A DNA stretch of 58,079 nucleotides from Bacillota bacterium (GTDB lineage: Bacteria > Bacillota > Clostridia > Oscillospirales > Oscillospiraceae), in NCBI GenBank assembly GCA_028719885.1, contig JAQYLT010000081.1, positions 1 through 58,079 of the forward strand, given 5' to 3'. The notes below the pieces were generated by a model. It searched no databases and was not told the DNA's origin. It saw nothing but the letters and a program-made list of their open reading frames with translations. A program made the translations under genes and the position numbers. This document shows, piece after piece, positions 22,675-31,988 of the stretch (the stretch's first letter is position 1; each line of letters opens with the position of its first letter).

Positions 22675-23444
22675 TTGAATTGAAGTATTTATCCGCCGGC
22701 TACGGGGGAAAGCCCGTGGTGGAGGATGTGTCCCTCTCTTTCCCGGCGGGGGAGGTGACGGTGCTGCTGGGGCCCACCGGCAGCGGCAAGAGCACCCTGT
22801 TAAAGGCGGCCCTGGGACTGATCGACTCTGGCAGGGAGCAGGTATTTTACGATGGGGTGCCCATTGAAAAGCTGACCCGCCGTCAGGTGGCCCGTCAGGC
22901 GGCGCTGCTGGCCCAGGCCCGGCAGGAGGCGGAAATCCAGGCGGAGCGGCTGGTGCTCCACGGCCGTTTTCCCTACCTGGCCTACCCCAGGCAGTATTCG
23001 GAAAAGGACAAGGAAATTGCCCGGCAGGCCATGGAGCGCACCGGCGCGGCGGCATATGCCCAGCGGCTGGTGAGCCAGCTTTCCGGCGGACAGAGGCAGA
23101 GCGTGTATCTTGCCATGCTGCTGGCCCAGCAGACCCAGACGGTGTTTCTGGACGAGCCCACGGTCTTTTTGGACATCTGCCATCAGCTCCGACTGATGGA
23201 GTGGGTGAAGCTTTTGGCCAAGGAGGGCCGGGCGGCGGTGATGGTGCTCCATGACCTGCCCCTGGCCATGGAATACGCAGACCGGATTGCCCTGATGGAG
23301 CAGGGGAAGCTGGTGTTTCTGGGCACGCCGGAGCAGCTGTATGCTTCCGGAAAAATCGAAACGGTTTTCGGCATTCGCTTCACCCGCATCCAGGGGGAGG
23401 ATGGGATGCACTATTTTTGCAGCCGAAAGGAGGAAACGCCATGA
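22671..23444 (+). CDS. ABC transporter ATP-binding protein (FepC/BtuD type)
   Basis: 257 residues. Walker A is GPTGSGKST, the signature is LSGGQRQSVYLAMLLAQ, Walker B is TVFLDEPTVFLD and the switch histidine is in VLHDLPLA. It energises the permease encoded just upstream; start and stop codons overlap on both sides (ATGA). The signature reads GGQRQS rather than GGQRQR, a minor change. Confidence 0.93.
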   Translation: MIELKYLSAGYGGKPVVEDVSLSFPAGEVTVLLGPTGSGKSTLLKAALGLIDSGREQVFYDGVPIEKLTRRQVARQAALLAQARQEAEIQAERLVLHGRFPYLAYPRQYSEKDKEIARQAMERTGAAAYAQRLVSQLSGGQRQSVYLAMLLAQQTQTVFLDEPTVFLDICHQLRLMEWVKLLAKEGRAAVMVLHDLPLAMEYADRIALMEQGKLVFLGTPEQLYASGKIETVFGIRFTRIQGEDGMHYFCSRKEETP

Positions 23445-24778
23445 GTGAGTTTCCCATGTTTGTGGAGCTGGCCGGGGAAAGCTGCCTGGTGGTGGGCGGC
23501 GGCCAGGTGGCAGGCCGGAAGGCACGGGTGCTGACGGACTGCGGCGCGCTGGTCACGGTGGCGGCGCCGGAAATCGGGGAAGAATTGAAAAGAAATCCCG
23601 CCGTCACCATCCTGGAGCGGCCCTTTCGGGAAGAGGATTTGGAAAAGGACTGGACCCTGGTCATTGCCGCCTCGGACGATCCCCAGGTAAACGCCCGGGT
23701 GACGGTCCTCTGCCGGGAAAGGCGAATCCCGGTGAACCGGGCGGATGAGCAGGGAAAGGGCGGCTTTTTGTTCCCCGCCCTGATTCATAGGGGAGATTTG
23801 ACCATTGGAATCTCCACCGGAGGAGCCAGCCCGGCGGCAGCGGGGTACTTCCGGCGTCTTATTGAAACGGTGCTGCCGGAAAAAACCGAAAAAATGCTGG
23901 CTTCCCTGCGCCGCTGCAGGGAGGTCGTTTCCAAAAAGCTGCCAAAGGAAAAACGGCGGTGTGCCCTGCTGGCGGCGGCAAAGCAGACCCTGGAAAAAGG
24001 GGACTGCCTGACGCAGCAGGAGCAGCAGCGGCTGCTGGAATGCCTGGAAAAGGGGGAGTCCGTCACCGGCCGGGTGCATCTGGTGGGAGCGGGCTGCGGC
24101 AGTGCCGATTTGATCACGGTGCGGGGCCTGCGGCTGGTGCAGAGCTGTGATGCCCTGGTCTACGATGAACTCATCGACAAGGCCCTTTTGGATGCCGCGC
24201 CCCCTTGGGCGGAGAAAATCTCCATGGGCAAGCGGGCGGGAAAGGAAAGCGCCCGGCAGGAGGATATCATTGAGACCATGATCTCCCTGGCCCGTCAGGG
24301 AAAAACCGTGGTGCGGCTGAAAGGGGGGGACCCCTATCTCTTCGGTCGCGGCGGGGAGGAGCAGCTGGCCCTGCAGGCGGCAGGGATTGTCTGGGACGAG
24401 GTGCCGGGCATTCCCTCGGCCATTGGCATTCCCGCCCAGTTTGGCATTCCCGTCACCCACCGGAATGTAAGCCGCAGCCTGCACATCATCACCGCCCACA
24501 CAGCGGACACCGGGGGACTTCCGCCGGATATGGAGAAATACGCCCAGCTCTCGGGTACGCTGGTGTTTCTCATGGGCCTGGGGAAATTGGAGGCCATTTC
24601 CAAAAGCCTGATGGAAAACGGCAAGGACCCCGCCACTCCTGCCGCCGTCCTCTCCGGGGGCAACGCCAAACAGCAGTGCATCCGGGGCAGCCTGGAAACC
24701 ATTGCCCAACTGGCAAAGGATGCCCAGGCCCCGGCCATCATCCTGGTCGGCGCCGTGGCGGGGGAGCTGGAGAGATAA
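23441..24778 (+). CDS. CysG-like fusion: precorrin-2 dehydrogenase + uroporphyrinogen-III methyltransferase
   Basis: 445 residues. Residues 1 to about 200 form a Met8/CysG-N type NAD-dependent dehydrogenase/ferrochelatase: LVVGGGQVAGRKARVL, NRADEQGKGGFLFPA and ISTGGASPAAA. About 205-445 is the SAM-dependent methyltransferase: VHLVGAGCGSADLITVRG, then VYDELI, VRLKGGDPYLFGRGGEE, PGIPSAIGIPA and THR. Together they convert uroporphyrinogen III to precorrin-2, sirohydrochlorin and siroheme. Translation is coupled to the transporter ATPase (ATGA), which links the importer to tetrapyrrole or iron/cobalt metabolism. There is no separate HemD in the window. Confidence 0.93.
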   Translation: MSEFPMFVELAGESCLVVGGGQVAGRKARVLTDCGALVTVAAPEIGEELKRNPAVTILERPFREEDLEKDWTLVIAASDDPQVNARVTVLCRERRIPVNRADEQGKGGFLFPALIHRGDLTIGISTGGASPAAAGYFRRLIETVLPEKTEKMLASLRRCREVVSKKLPKEKRRCALLAAAKQTLEKGDCLTQQEQQRLLECLEKGESVTGRVHLVGAGCGSADLITVRGLRLVQSCDALVYDELIDKALLDAAPPWAEKISMGKRAGKESARQEDIIETMISLARQGKTVVRLKGGDPYLFGRGGEEQLALQAAGIVWDEVPGIPSAIGIPAQFGIPVTHRNVSRSLHIITAHTADTGGLPPDMEKYAQLSGTLVFLMGLGKLEAISKSLMENGKDPATPAAVLSGGNAKQQCIRGSLETIAQLAKDAQAPAIILVGAVAGELER

Positions 24779-24830
24779 ATTAAGAAATCCGTTCCCTGCA
24801 TTTGGAATCCGCCAATATCCGGAAAAAGGC

Positions 24831-24859
24831 TTGTCTTTCACCGGAAAGTGTGGTAGACT
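24831..24859 (+). promoter_or_regulatory. Candidate promoter of the parvulin gene
   Basis: TTGTCT (24831-24836) and TAGACT (24854-24859), 17 bases apart, 34 bases before the start codon. Only a moderate match. Upstream bases (CCGTTCCCTGCATTTGG) look like a small repeat fragment. Confidence 0.4.
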
Positions 24860-24892
24860 GGAGCAAACATCTTTCTCGAAAGGAAACGAGCT

Positions 24893-26272
24893 ATGAAAAC
24901 CTGTAAATTCTGCAACGCCGAGCTGCCGGAGGGCGTGACGGTCTGCCCTGCATGCGGCAAGGACAACGCCCAGAAGCAGACCCTCTCTGCCGGGAAAACC
25001 GTCCTGGCGATCACCTGCGTGGTTGCCGTGCTGATTCTCTCCGTGGCGGCCCTGCTGGGGCTGCAAAACACCGCCCAGGCCCAGGAGCCGGAGGCTTCGG
25101 AGGCTGTTGTCCAGGAGGAAACGGTGGAAGTCACCGAAGAGACCACCGCTCCCACCATCCCCGCTGACGGCAACCCCGACGACGTGACCTGCAAGGGCAG
25201 CTACACCGCCGGAGATGAGGAAGTGATTGCCGCCCGGGACAAGGTGGTGGCCACCGCCGGTGAGCATGAGCTGACCCTGTCCCAGCTCCAGGTGTACTAC
25301 TGGATGGAGGTCCGGAATTTTATGAGCCAGTACGGCGCCTACGCGGCCTATTTTGGGCTGGACATCAATCAGAGCCTGGATACCCAGCTCTGTCAGGTGG
25401 TGGACGGCGGCTGGACCTGGCAGCAATATTTCCTGGCAGCCGCTTTGAACTCCTGGCACAACTACCGGGCCGTGGCCGCCGAGGCGGACAGCCAGGGCTA
25501 CGAAATGGGCGAGGCCCAGCGGCTGGCCATTGAGAATGTACAGCAGGAGCTGGACGAGGCGGCCGTGGCCAACGGCTACGAGTCCGGCATTGACATGGTC
25601 CATTCCAGCCTGGGCGCCGCCGCCGAGCTGGAGGACTACACCAATTTTATGGAGCTGTACTACAAGGCCAACGGCTACTACAGCCAGCTGGCGGAGCAGA
25701 TTCAGCCCAGCCAGGAGGATTTGGAGGCTTTCTTTGAGGAACACGCCGATGGCTACACCGCCAGCGGCATCACCAAGGACAGCCGCTCCGTGAATGTGCG
25801 CCACATTCTGATCTATCCCGAGGGCGCCGACGGCAGCACCATCTTCACCCAGGAATTCTCCGACGAAGCCTGGGCCGCCGGTGAGGCCTCCGCCCAGGCC
25901 CTGCTGGACCAGTTCCTCGCTGGGGAGCAGACCGAGGAAGCCTTTGCCGCCCTGGCAAACGAGCATTCCCAGGACCCGGGCTCCAACCAGGTGGGCGGAC
26001 TGTATGAGAATGTCACCGAGGGCGAGATGGTCCAGGCCTTTAACGACTGGTGCTTCGACGAAGCCCGCCAGGTGGGCGACACCGGCATTGTGAAAACCGA
26101 GTATGGCTACCACGTGATGTATTTCTGCGGCAGCGAATCCCTGTGGCAGCAGTATGCGGAAAGCGATTATGTCACCGAAAAGGCCAGCGCCCTGGCAGAC
26201 GAGATCGTGGCCCAGTTCCCCCTGACCGTTCACTACGGCGACATTCTGCTGACCCTCTCCGAGCTCCGATAA
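24893..26272 (+). CDS. Zinc-ribbon, membrane-anchored parvulin-type peptidyl-prolyl isomerase
   Basis: 459 residues. An N-terminal zinc ribbon (CKFCNAELPEGVTVCPACGK, cysteines 4, 7, 19, 22) faces the cytosol. A single membrane helix follows at about 37-57, then a Glu/Thr-rich linker, a SurA/PrsA-like helical chaperone region (about 110-290) and a parvulin domain (about 300-420). The latter has VNVRHILIYPEG, FAALANEHSQDPGSNQVGGL and KTEYGYHVMYF. It probably folds secreted proteins outside the membrane, like PrsA, but is anchored by a helix and not a lipid. The zinc ribbon on a PPIase is unusual outside gut Clostridia. It is monocistronic, with a strong terminator. Confidence 0.88.
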   Translation: MKTCKFCNAELPEGVTVCPACGKDNAQKQTLSAGKTVLAITCVVAVLILSVAALLGLQNTAQAQEPEASEAVVQEETVEVTEETTAPTIPADGNPDDVTCKGSYTAGDEEVIAARDKVVATAGEHELTLSQLQVYYWMEVRNFMSQYGAYAAYFGLDINQSLDTQLCQVVDGGWTWQQYFLAAALNSWHNYRAVAAEADSQGYEMGEAQRLAIENVQQELDEAAVANGYESGIDMVHSSLGAAAELEDYTNFMELYYKANGYYSQLAEQIQPSQEDLEAFFEEHADGYTASGITKDSRSVNVRHILIYPEGADGSTIFTQEFSDEAWAAGEASAQALLDQFLAGEQTEEAFAALANEHSQDPGSNQVGGLYENVTEGEMVQAFNDWCFDEARQVGDTGIVKTEYGYHVMYFCGSESLWQQYAESDYVTEKASALADEIVAQFPLTVHYGDILLTLSELR

Positions 26273-26283
26273 TTCCAACAAAT

Positions 26284-26317
26284 CATCCCCGGAATCTTGG
26301 CGATTCCGGGGATGTTT
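26284..26317 (+). terminator. Terminator after the parvulin gene
   Basis: CATCCCCGGAATC (26284-26296) pairs perfectly with GATTCCGGGGATG (26302-26314), followed by TTTCAT. It separates convergent genes and may serve both. Confidence 0.8.
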
Positions 26318-26336
26318 CATGATTGGGAGCCGGCAC

Positions 26337-27281
26337 TTACCAGTCTGGGGTCAGCTGGGGCTTCAGGGGCAGGGTGAAGATCTGGGCGGTGATGCGGCGG
26401 TATTCAGACAGGTCCGTGGTTTTTCGCAGCTGTTTGCCCAGCTTTTCGGCATTTTCAAACCGGCAGAGCAGATACCGCCAGTTCTCTTTCAGACGGAACA
26501 TGGCATTCCGGGAGCCGCCGAAGCAGATCAGGTATTCTTCCAGCAGGGCATTGCAGAATTCCTCCAGCTTCTTCCGGTCTGTGCCCCCGGGGGCGAGCAT
26601 CCCCGGGTCTCCAATCAGCCCCCGGCCCAGCATGACTGCGCCGCACTGGGGAAATGCTTTCCGGAAGGCCCTTAGGTCTTCCAGGCTGCACAGATTGCCG
26701 TTGTAGCAGACGGGCGCCCGGCTGTTTTCCAGGGCAAGCCGGAAGCTGTCCATATCGATGGGCCCGGTGTAGAAGTCCTTTCGGGAGCGGGGGTGGAGAA
26801 TCAGCTCCGCCAGAGGATACCGGTTGAAGAGCTCCAGCAGGGAGGCAAATTCCTCGCAGCTGCGAAAGCCTGCGCGGGTCTTCACCGAGATGGGCAGGCA
26901 GGCTTGGGAGAAAATCTGCTCCAGAAACCGGTCTAATTGCTCCGGGTCCGAGAGCATACCACTGCCCTTGCCCTTGGAAACCACCGTCCCCGAGGGGCAG
27001 CCCAGGTTCAGATTCACCTGGCTGTAGCCCCGGTCCCGGATCACCTGGGTCATCCAGAGAAAATCCTCCGCGCTTTTGGTCAGCAGCTGGGGCACCACGG
27101 GAAAGCCCAGGTCCTGAGCAAGGGGCAGCTCCCGTTCCTCCCGGGCGGTGAGAGAGCGGTGGACGGTGGGGGAGAAAAAGGGAGTGAAATAGCAGCTCAC
27201 CCCGCCGGGAAAGTATTGATGGTGCAGCCTGCGGTAGACGCTGTCGGTCAGCCCCTCCAAGGGGGCAAAATAGATATCCAT
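26337..27281 (-). CDS. dus: tRNA-dihydrouridine synthase
   Basis: 314 residues. An FMN TIM barrel: FAPLEGLTDSVYRRL at the N-terminus, the catalytic-cysteine segment QVNLNLGCPSGTVVSKGKGS, then SVKTRAGF, LILHPRSRKDFY, CYNGNL and VMLGRGLIGDPG. It reduces uridines in tRNA D-loops using NADPH and FMN. The C-terminal helical RNA-binding domain is at about 240-314. The start is the ATG at 27281. Confidence 0.93.
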   Translation of the reverse strand: MDIYFAPLEGLTDSVYRRLHHQYFPGGVSCYFTPFFSPTVHRSLTAREERELPLAQDLGFPVVPQLLTKSAEDFLWMTQVIRDRGYSQVNLNLGCPSGTVVSKGKGSGMLSDPEQLDRFLEQIFSQACLPISVKTRAGFRSCEEFASLLELFNRYPLAELILHPRSRKDFYTGPIDMDSFRLALENSRAPVCYNGNLCSLEDLRAFRKAFPQCGAVMLGRGLIGDPGMLAPGGTDRKKLEEFCNALLEEYLICFGGSRNAMFRLKENWRYLLCRFENAEKLGKQLRKTTDLSEYRRITAQIFTLPLKPQLTPDW

Positions 27282-27311
27282 GTTTTTTCCTCGGAATGCG
27301 ATTGTGTTATG

Positions 27312-27510
27312 GAAATTGGAATTTGTCAGGATGTTTCGTAGGGAACGGATTTATCCGTTCCGCCCGGTAACGTTTTTGAGGGATGCACGTTGGATGGAAA
27401 AATGCTGAAAAAGGGAACCCTTTCCCATCCAATAAACCAAGGATGGTAATCGACGTTCCGGAACGGATAAATCCGTTCCCTACGAATTACCCCTGCAAAT
27501 TCCAATTTCT
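27312..27510. repeat. Full-length MITE-like repeat (best copy)
   Basis: Outer inverted repeats GAAATTGGAATTTGTCAGG (27312-27330) and CCTGCAAATTCCAATTTC (27492-27509) enclose a 148-bp core. The core runs from CGTAGGGAACGGAT (27337) to ATCCGTTCCCTACG (27484). Each core end is itself a palindrome. Internal sequence (GGTAACGTTTT, GATGCACGTTGGATGG, CCATCCAATAAACC) is shared with the copies at 44252-44399 and 48371-48518. It lies between dus and the rnj terminator, with no coding content. Confidence 0.85.
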
Positions 27511-27524
27511 TGCATACGACAACG

Positions 27525-27550
27525 AAAAGGGATGCCCCGAAAGGCATCCC
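27525..27550 (-). terminator. Terminator of the RNase J gene
   Basis: On the minus strand GGGATGCC (27543-27550) pairs with GGCATCCC (27529-27536), followed by TTTTCG, 9 bases after the rnj stop. Confidence 0.75.
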
Positions 27551-27558
27551 CTGGTGAA

Positions 27559-29214
27559 TCAGATTTCCATGATCACGGGCAGAATCATGGGATTGCGCTT
27601 GGTGGTTTTGTACAGGTAGCCGCTGAGGTCGTTCTTGATGGCGGACTTGATGGCGCTCCAATCCCGCACCCGCTTCCGCTGGCAGCGCTCAATGGCCTCG
27701 ATGGCCACATTGCGAAGCTCTTCCATCAATTCGTCGGACTCCTTGACGTAGATGAAGCCCCGGGTGATGATGTCCGGCCCGGAGATCAGCTCTCCATTCT
27801 GGCTGGACAGGTTCACGCACACCACGATCATGCCGTCCTGGGCCAGGTGCTTCCGGTCCCGGAGCACCACGCTGCCCACATCCCCCACGCCGGTGCCGTC
27901 CACAAACACCTTGCCGGCGGTGACGGCGGGCGCCTCCTTGCAGCTTTTGCCGGTGAATTCAAACACCGTGCCCAATTCGCCGATGTGGATGTTCCGGGGG
28001 TGCATGCCCATGGACTGCGCCAGCTTGCTGTGGATCTGCAGATGCCGCTGCTCGCCGTGGACCGGCAGGAAGAACCGGGGCTTGACCAGGGCGTGAATGA
28101 TTTTCAGCTCCTCCTGGCAGGCGTGGCCGGAGACATGGAGCCCCTCGCTCTTTTCGTAGACCACATCGGCCCCCTTGCGGTAGAGCTCGTTGATGATTCT
28201 GGACACCGCCTTCTCGTTGCCGGGGATGGCGGAGGCGGAGATGATGATCCGGTCACCGGCGGTGATGTCCACCTGCTTGTGGGCACCGAATGCCATTCGG
28301 TACAGGGCGGACATGTTTTCACCCTGGGAGCCGGTGGAGACAATGACCACCTTGTTCTTGGGCAGGCTCTTGATGCTGGCAATGTCCACAATGGTGCCGG
28401 GCTTCACATTCAGGTAGCCCAGCTCCTGCGCCACCTTCAGCATATTCTCCATGCTTCTGCCGGTGACGGCCACCTTCCGCCCGTAGCGCTGGGCGGTGGT
28501 GAGCACCGCCTGAATCCGGTGCATGTTGGAGGCAAAGGTGGTGACGATGATCCGCTGGTCGCAGCCCTTGAACTGCCGGTCCAGGCTTTCGGCCACCACG
28601 TTCTCGCTGGGAGTGTAGCCCTGCCGCTCCACGTTGGTGGAGTCGGCCAGCAGCGCCAGCACCCCGTCGTTGCCCAGCTGGCCGAAGCGGGCCAGGTCGG
28701 TCATTCCGCCCACGGCGGTGGGGTCGATTTTAAAGTCGCCGGTCATCACCACGGTGCCCACGGGGGTGCGGATGGCAAAGGCCACGGCGTCGGCAATGGA
28801 GTGGTTCACATGGATGAATTCCACGCTGAAGCAGCCGGCCTTCACCACATCCCCGGGCTTGTGGGTGATGAGCTTGACCTTGTCGTCCAGCTTGTGCTCC
28901 TCCAGCTTCAGCTTGATCAGCCCGTTGGTCATGGCGGTGCCATGGACGGGGCAGATCACCTCTTTCATAAAGTAGGGGATGGAGCCGATGTGGTCCTCGT
29001 GACCGTGGGTGATGAACATGCCCCGGAGCTTCCGGGAATTGGCGATGACATAGGAAAAGTCGGGGATCACCAGGTCCACGCCGTACATGTCCTCCTCCGG
29101 GAAGCCCACGCCGCAGTCCACAATAATCATGTCCTTGCCGTATTCCAAAACGGTCATGTTCTTGCCGATTTCATCCAGACCGCCAAGAGGGATAATTTTC
29201 AGTTTTTCTGCCAA
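27559..29214 (-). CDS. rnj: Ribonuclease J
   Basis: 551 residues from TTG at 29214 (M-A-E-K-L-K-I-I-P-L-G-G-L-D-E-I-G-K-N). The beta-lactamase/beta-CASP fold has ITHGHEDHIGSIPYF, TGDFKID, ADSTNVERQG, STGSQGE and VSGHACQEEL, and a C-terminal domain. RNase J is the 5' exonuclease/endonuclease of mRNA decay and rRNA maturation in Firmicutes. No ATG is available near the homologous start. AAAGGAG sits 12 bases before the TTG and 6 before an ATT two codons upstream (29220), so the exact initiation codon is uncertain. It is divergent from gdpP. Confidence 0.94.
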   Translation of the reverse strand: MAEKLKIIPLGGLDEIGKNMTVLEYGKDMIIVDCGVGFPEEDMYGVDLVIPDFSYVIANSRKLRGMFITHGHEDHIGSIPYFMKEVICPVHGTAMTNGLIKLKLEEHKLDDKVKLITHKPGDVVKAGCFSVEFIHVNHSIADAVAFAIRTPVGTVVMTGDFKIDPTAVGGMTDLARFGQLGNDGVLALLADSTNVERQGYTPSENVVAESLDRQFKGCDQRIIVTTFASNMHRIQAVLTTAQRYGRKVAVTGRSMENMLKVAQELGYLNVKPGTIVDIASIKSLPKNKVVIVSTGSQGENMSALYRMAFGAHKQVDITAGDRIIISASAIPGNEKAVSRIINELYRKGADVVYEKSEGLHVSGHACQEELKIIHALVKPRFFLPVHGEQRHLQIHSKLAQSMGMHPRNIHIGELGTVFEFTGKSCKEAPAVTAGKVFVDGTGVGDVGSVVLRDRKHLAQDGMIVVCVNLSSQNGELISGPDIITRGFIYVKESDELMEELRNVAIEAIERCQRKRVRDWSAIKSAIKNDLSGYLYKTTKRNPMILPVIMEI

Positions 29215-29475
29215 TTTAATATAATACTCCTTTCGTATTTTTCGTTTATGCACACAAAAAGCAGGCAGCCGATTTTGAAAGCTCCGGCCCTGAATCGCCT
29301 TTCTTTCAAAAACGCCCGCATTTTTTCTGTATTCTCCGGGAGATTTGCCGCTCCCGACGGCAGGCCGGGTCTGCCCACCCGCACCAGACACCCTAAGTAT
29401 AACACAGTTTTGGGCAAAAGTATACTACTATTTTTTTCCGGCGGGCAAAACTGGTGAATTCCCATGGAAATGCTC

Positions 29476-29504
29476 TTGAATCGGGAGAGGAAATTTGCTA
29501 TAAT
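29476..29504 (+). promoter_or_regulatory. Promoter of the gdpP-rplI-dnaB-tilS operon
   Basis: TTGAAT (29476-29481) and a perfect TATAAT (29499-29504), 17 bases apart, 36 bases before the gdpP start. The rest of the 326-base divergent gap to rnj has no clear structure; TATACT-like words on the minus strand near 29400 may belong to an rnj promoter. Confidence 0.75.
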
Positions 29505-29540
29505 AAACTGAATTGTATGTCAGCAAGGGAGGCCCGAGAG

Positions 29541-31514
29541 GTGGATAAAAAGCTGATGCGGCTGTTTCGGCCGTCTCGAACCGTATATTATGTGCTGATG
29601 GTGGCGTTCAGCCTGGGCTCCATCATCACCGGGCAGTATATCCTGGGGGCGGCGGAGCTGGCAGCCACCGGGGCGGCTTTCTTTGTGCACATGAGCCATC
29701 AGCGTGCCAGCAACCGGCGCATCCGGCAGTATCTGCAGCACGCCACCGATACCCTGGAGAGCTCCGGCCAGGGGGCAAGCCCCTTTCCGGCGGTGCTGGT
29801 GCAGCTGGGGGATGAGAGCGTGGTCTGGTGCAACAACCAGTTTACCGAGCTCACCGGACTGACCCTCAGCTCCGTGAACCGGCAGCTGTCCGATGTGCTC
29901 CCCGGAGTGAAAACCGACTGGCTGGCCTCCGGCAAAACCGAGTGCCCCCGGGAGCTGGAGCTGAACGGCCGCCGCTACCGGCTCTTCGGCACGGCGGTAA
30001 AGGAGAAGAACGGCCCGCCCCTGGTGGGGGTGATCTATCTCAACGATCTGACGGAGCTCTACCAGGTGCGGGACGAATACATCCGCTCCCGGCCGGTGGT
30101 ATCCATCATCATGGTGGACAATTTCGAGGAGCTGACCCGGAACCTGACGGAAGGCGCCATCTCCACCCTGAATGCCAAGCTCAACGACGCCATCACCTGC
30201 TGGACCGAGCCCTACCACGGCATGCTCCGGCGCTTGGAAAGAAACCGGTTCCTCTTCGTGTTTGAAAAGCGTGACCTGGAGGACGCGGTGAAGAACAAAT
30301 TCTCCCTTTTGGAGGATGTGCATCAGATCGTCAGCCCCTCGGGACTGCCGGCCTCCGTGTCCATCGGACTGGGCGTGGACGGCAGCTGCTTTGAGGAAAG
30401 CTACAATTTCGCGGCCCTGGGCATTGAAATGGCCCTGAGCCGGGGCGGCGACCAGGCCGTCATCAAGGACCGAATCAATTTCACCTTCTTCGGCGGCCGG
30501 AGCATCGAGGCGGACTACACCAGCAAGGTCCGCTCCCGGGTCACCGCCAGCTCCCTGGTGGAGCTCATCGGCCAGAGCAGCCGGGTGTTCGTCATGGGCC
30601 ACAAAAACGCGGACCTGGACAGCCTGGGCGCGGCCATGGGCATCTGCTGCCTCTGCCGGAAAAAGGAGAAGCCCTACAACATCGTTCTGGATCTGGAGCA
30701 GAACGCCGTGGACCGGCTGGTGAGGGAAATCCAGCTGTGCCCGGAGTATGCCGATGTGTTCCTCTCCGGCCAGGAGGCCATGGTGGCCTGCGACAACGGC
30801 AGCATCCTGGTGGTGGTGGATACCAACCGGCCGGACCAGGTGGAGTGGAAGCCGTTGCTGGAAGCCATTCCCAAGGTGTGCGTGGTGGACCATCACCGGC
30901 GGGCTGCGGACTATATCAGCCCCGTGGTGGTGAACCTCCACGAGACCTACGCCTCCTCCACCTCGGAGCTGGTGACGGAGCTTTTGAGCTACGGCGTGGA
31001 GAGCAGCGATGTGCTGCCCATTGAGGCAAAGGCCCTGCTGGCCGGCATCTGCCTGGACACCAAATTCTTCAACGTCCGCACCGGGGAGCGCACCTTTGAG
31101 GCCGCCGCCGCCCTGCGGCGGATGGGCGCCGACACCACGGAGGTCAAGCTTTTGATGCAGAATGACTTCCAGGATACGGTGGCCAAGTACCAGATCGTGA
31201 AATCCGCCAAGCTCTACCGGGGAGAAATTGCCATCGCCGCATTGAACTACGGCACCACCCGTCCCCTGGCCGCCCAGGCGGCGGACGATCTATTGAACGT
31301 CTCCGGCATCACCGCCTCCTTTGTGCTCTACCCTGACGGGGAGCAGACCATCATTTCTGCCAGAAGCATCGGCAGGGTGAATGTGCAGATGATTCTGGAG
31401 CCTTTGGGCGGCGGCGGCAACACCCTGGTTGCCGGGGCCCAGCTGCAGCAGACGCAGCCTCAGCAGGCACTGAACCGGCTGATTGAAGCAATTGATAAAT
31501 ATTATGAAGGATAA
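29541..31514 (+). CDS. gdpP: Cyclic-di-AMP phosphodiesterase GdpP
   Basis: 657 residues. Two N-terminal membrane helices (about 12-55) are followed by a PAS-like domain (about 80-150), a degenerate GGDEF domain (about 180-300) and DHH/DHHA1 phosphodiesterase domains: [37 protein letters not shown], then [13 protein letters not shown] near the end. It hydrolyses the second messenger c-di-AMP. The GTG at 29541 is chosen because AAGGGAGG lies eight bases upstream; an in-frame ATG at 29517 has no ribosome site. It precedes rplI and dnaB, the conserved Firmicutes order. Confidence 0.93.
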   Translation: MDKKLMRLFRPSRTVYYVLMVAFSLGSIITGQYILGAAELAATGAAFFVHMSHQRASNRRIRQYLQHATDTLESSGQGASPFPAVLVQLGDESVVWCNNQFTELTGLTLSSVNRQLSDVLPGVKTDWLASGKTECPRELELNGRRYRLFGTAVKEKNGPPLVGVIYLNDLTELYQVRDEYIRSRPVVSIIMVDNFEELTRNLTEGAISTLNAKLNDAITCWTEPYHGMLRRLERNRFLFVFEKRDLEDAVKNKFSLLEDVHQIVSPSGLPASVSIGLGVDGSCFEESYNFAALGIEMALSRGGDQAVIKDRINFTFFGGRSIEADYTSKVRSRVTASSLVELIGQSSRVFVMGHKNADLDSLGAAMGICCLCRKKEKPYNIVLDLEQNAVDRLVREIQLCPEYADVFLSGQEAMVACDNGSILVVVDTNRPDQVEWKPLLEAIPKVCVVDHHRRAADYISPVVVNLHETYASSTSELVTELLSYGVESSDVLPIEAKALLAGICLDTKFFNVRTGERTFEAAAALRRMGADTTEVKLLMQNDFQDTVAKYQIVKSAKLYRGEIAIAALNYGTTRPLAAQAADDLLNVSGITASFVLYPDGEQTIISARSIGRVNVQMILEPLGGGGNTLVAGAQLQQTQPQQALNRLIEAIDKYYEG

Positions 31515-31525
31515 GGAGAATTCAT

Positions 31526-31972
31526 ATGAAGGTTATTCTGACACAGGACGTAAAGGGCAAGGGCAAAAAGGGCCAGATGATCGAGGTATCCGACGGCTAC
31601 GCCCGGAATTTCATGCTGCCCCGGAAGATCGCCATTGAGGCCACCGCCGACGCGGTGAACACCATGCGGATGAACGACAAGGCCACCGCCGAGCGCATCG
31701 CCCGGGAGAAGGCCGAGGCCATGGAAACCGGAAAGAAGCTCCGGGAGCTCACCGTCACCGTCACCGCCAAGGGCGGCGGTGCCGGGCGGCTCTTCGGCTC
31801 CATCACCAACCAGGAAATTGCCGACGCGCTGAAAAATCAGACCGGCATCGCCCTGGACAAGCGGAAGATCGTCATTGCTGAGCCCATCAAGAATGTGGGC
31901 ACCTACACCGTCACCTGCAAGCTGGGCTATGAGATCACCGCCCCGCTGACCGTGAAGATTCAGGAAAGCTAA
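31526..31972 (+). CDS. rplI: 50S ribosomal protein L9
   Basis: 148 residues, the usual length. The N-domain [19 protein letters not shown], then [16 protein letters not shown], is followed by the connecting helix and the C-domain [20 protein letters not shown] and [12 protein letters not shown]. It binds 23S rRNA at the L1 stalk base and limits frameshifting. It is 11 bases after gdpP and 16 before dnaB. Confidence 0.97.
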   Translation: MKVILTQDVKGKGKKGQMIEVSDGYARNFMLPRKIAIEATADAVNTMRMNDKATAERIAREKAEAMETGKKLRELTVTVTAKGGGAGRLFGSITNQEIADALKNQTGIALDKRKIVIAEPIKNVGTYTVTCKLGYEITAPLTVKIQES

Positions 31973-31988
31973 AGAAGGGAGAGCCCCC

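Noticed and set aside
23411..26320. A 969-codon open frame on the minus strand
   Set aside because: It spans the antisense of two unrelated real genes (CysG-like and parvulin) and the gap between them; low-complexity shadow.
29240..29391. N-terminal extension of RNase J up to 29391
   Set aside because: The extra 59 residues have no similarity to the family, and the ribosome site lies next to 29214-29220.
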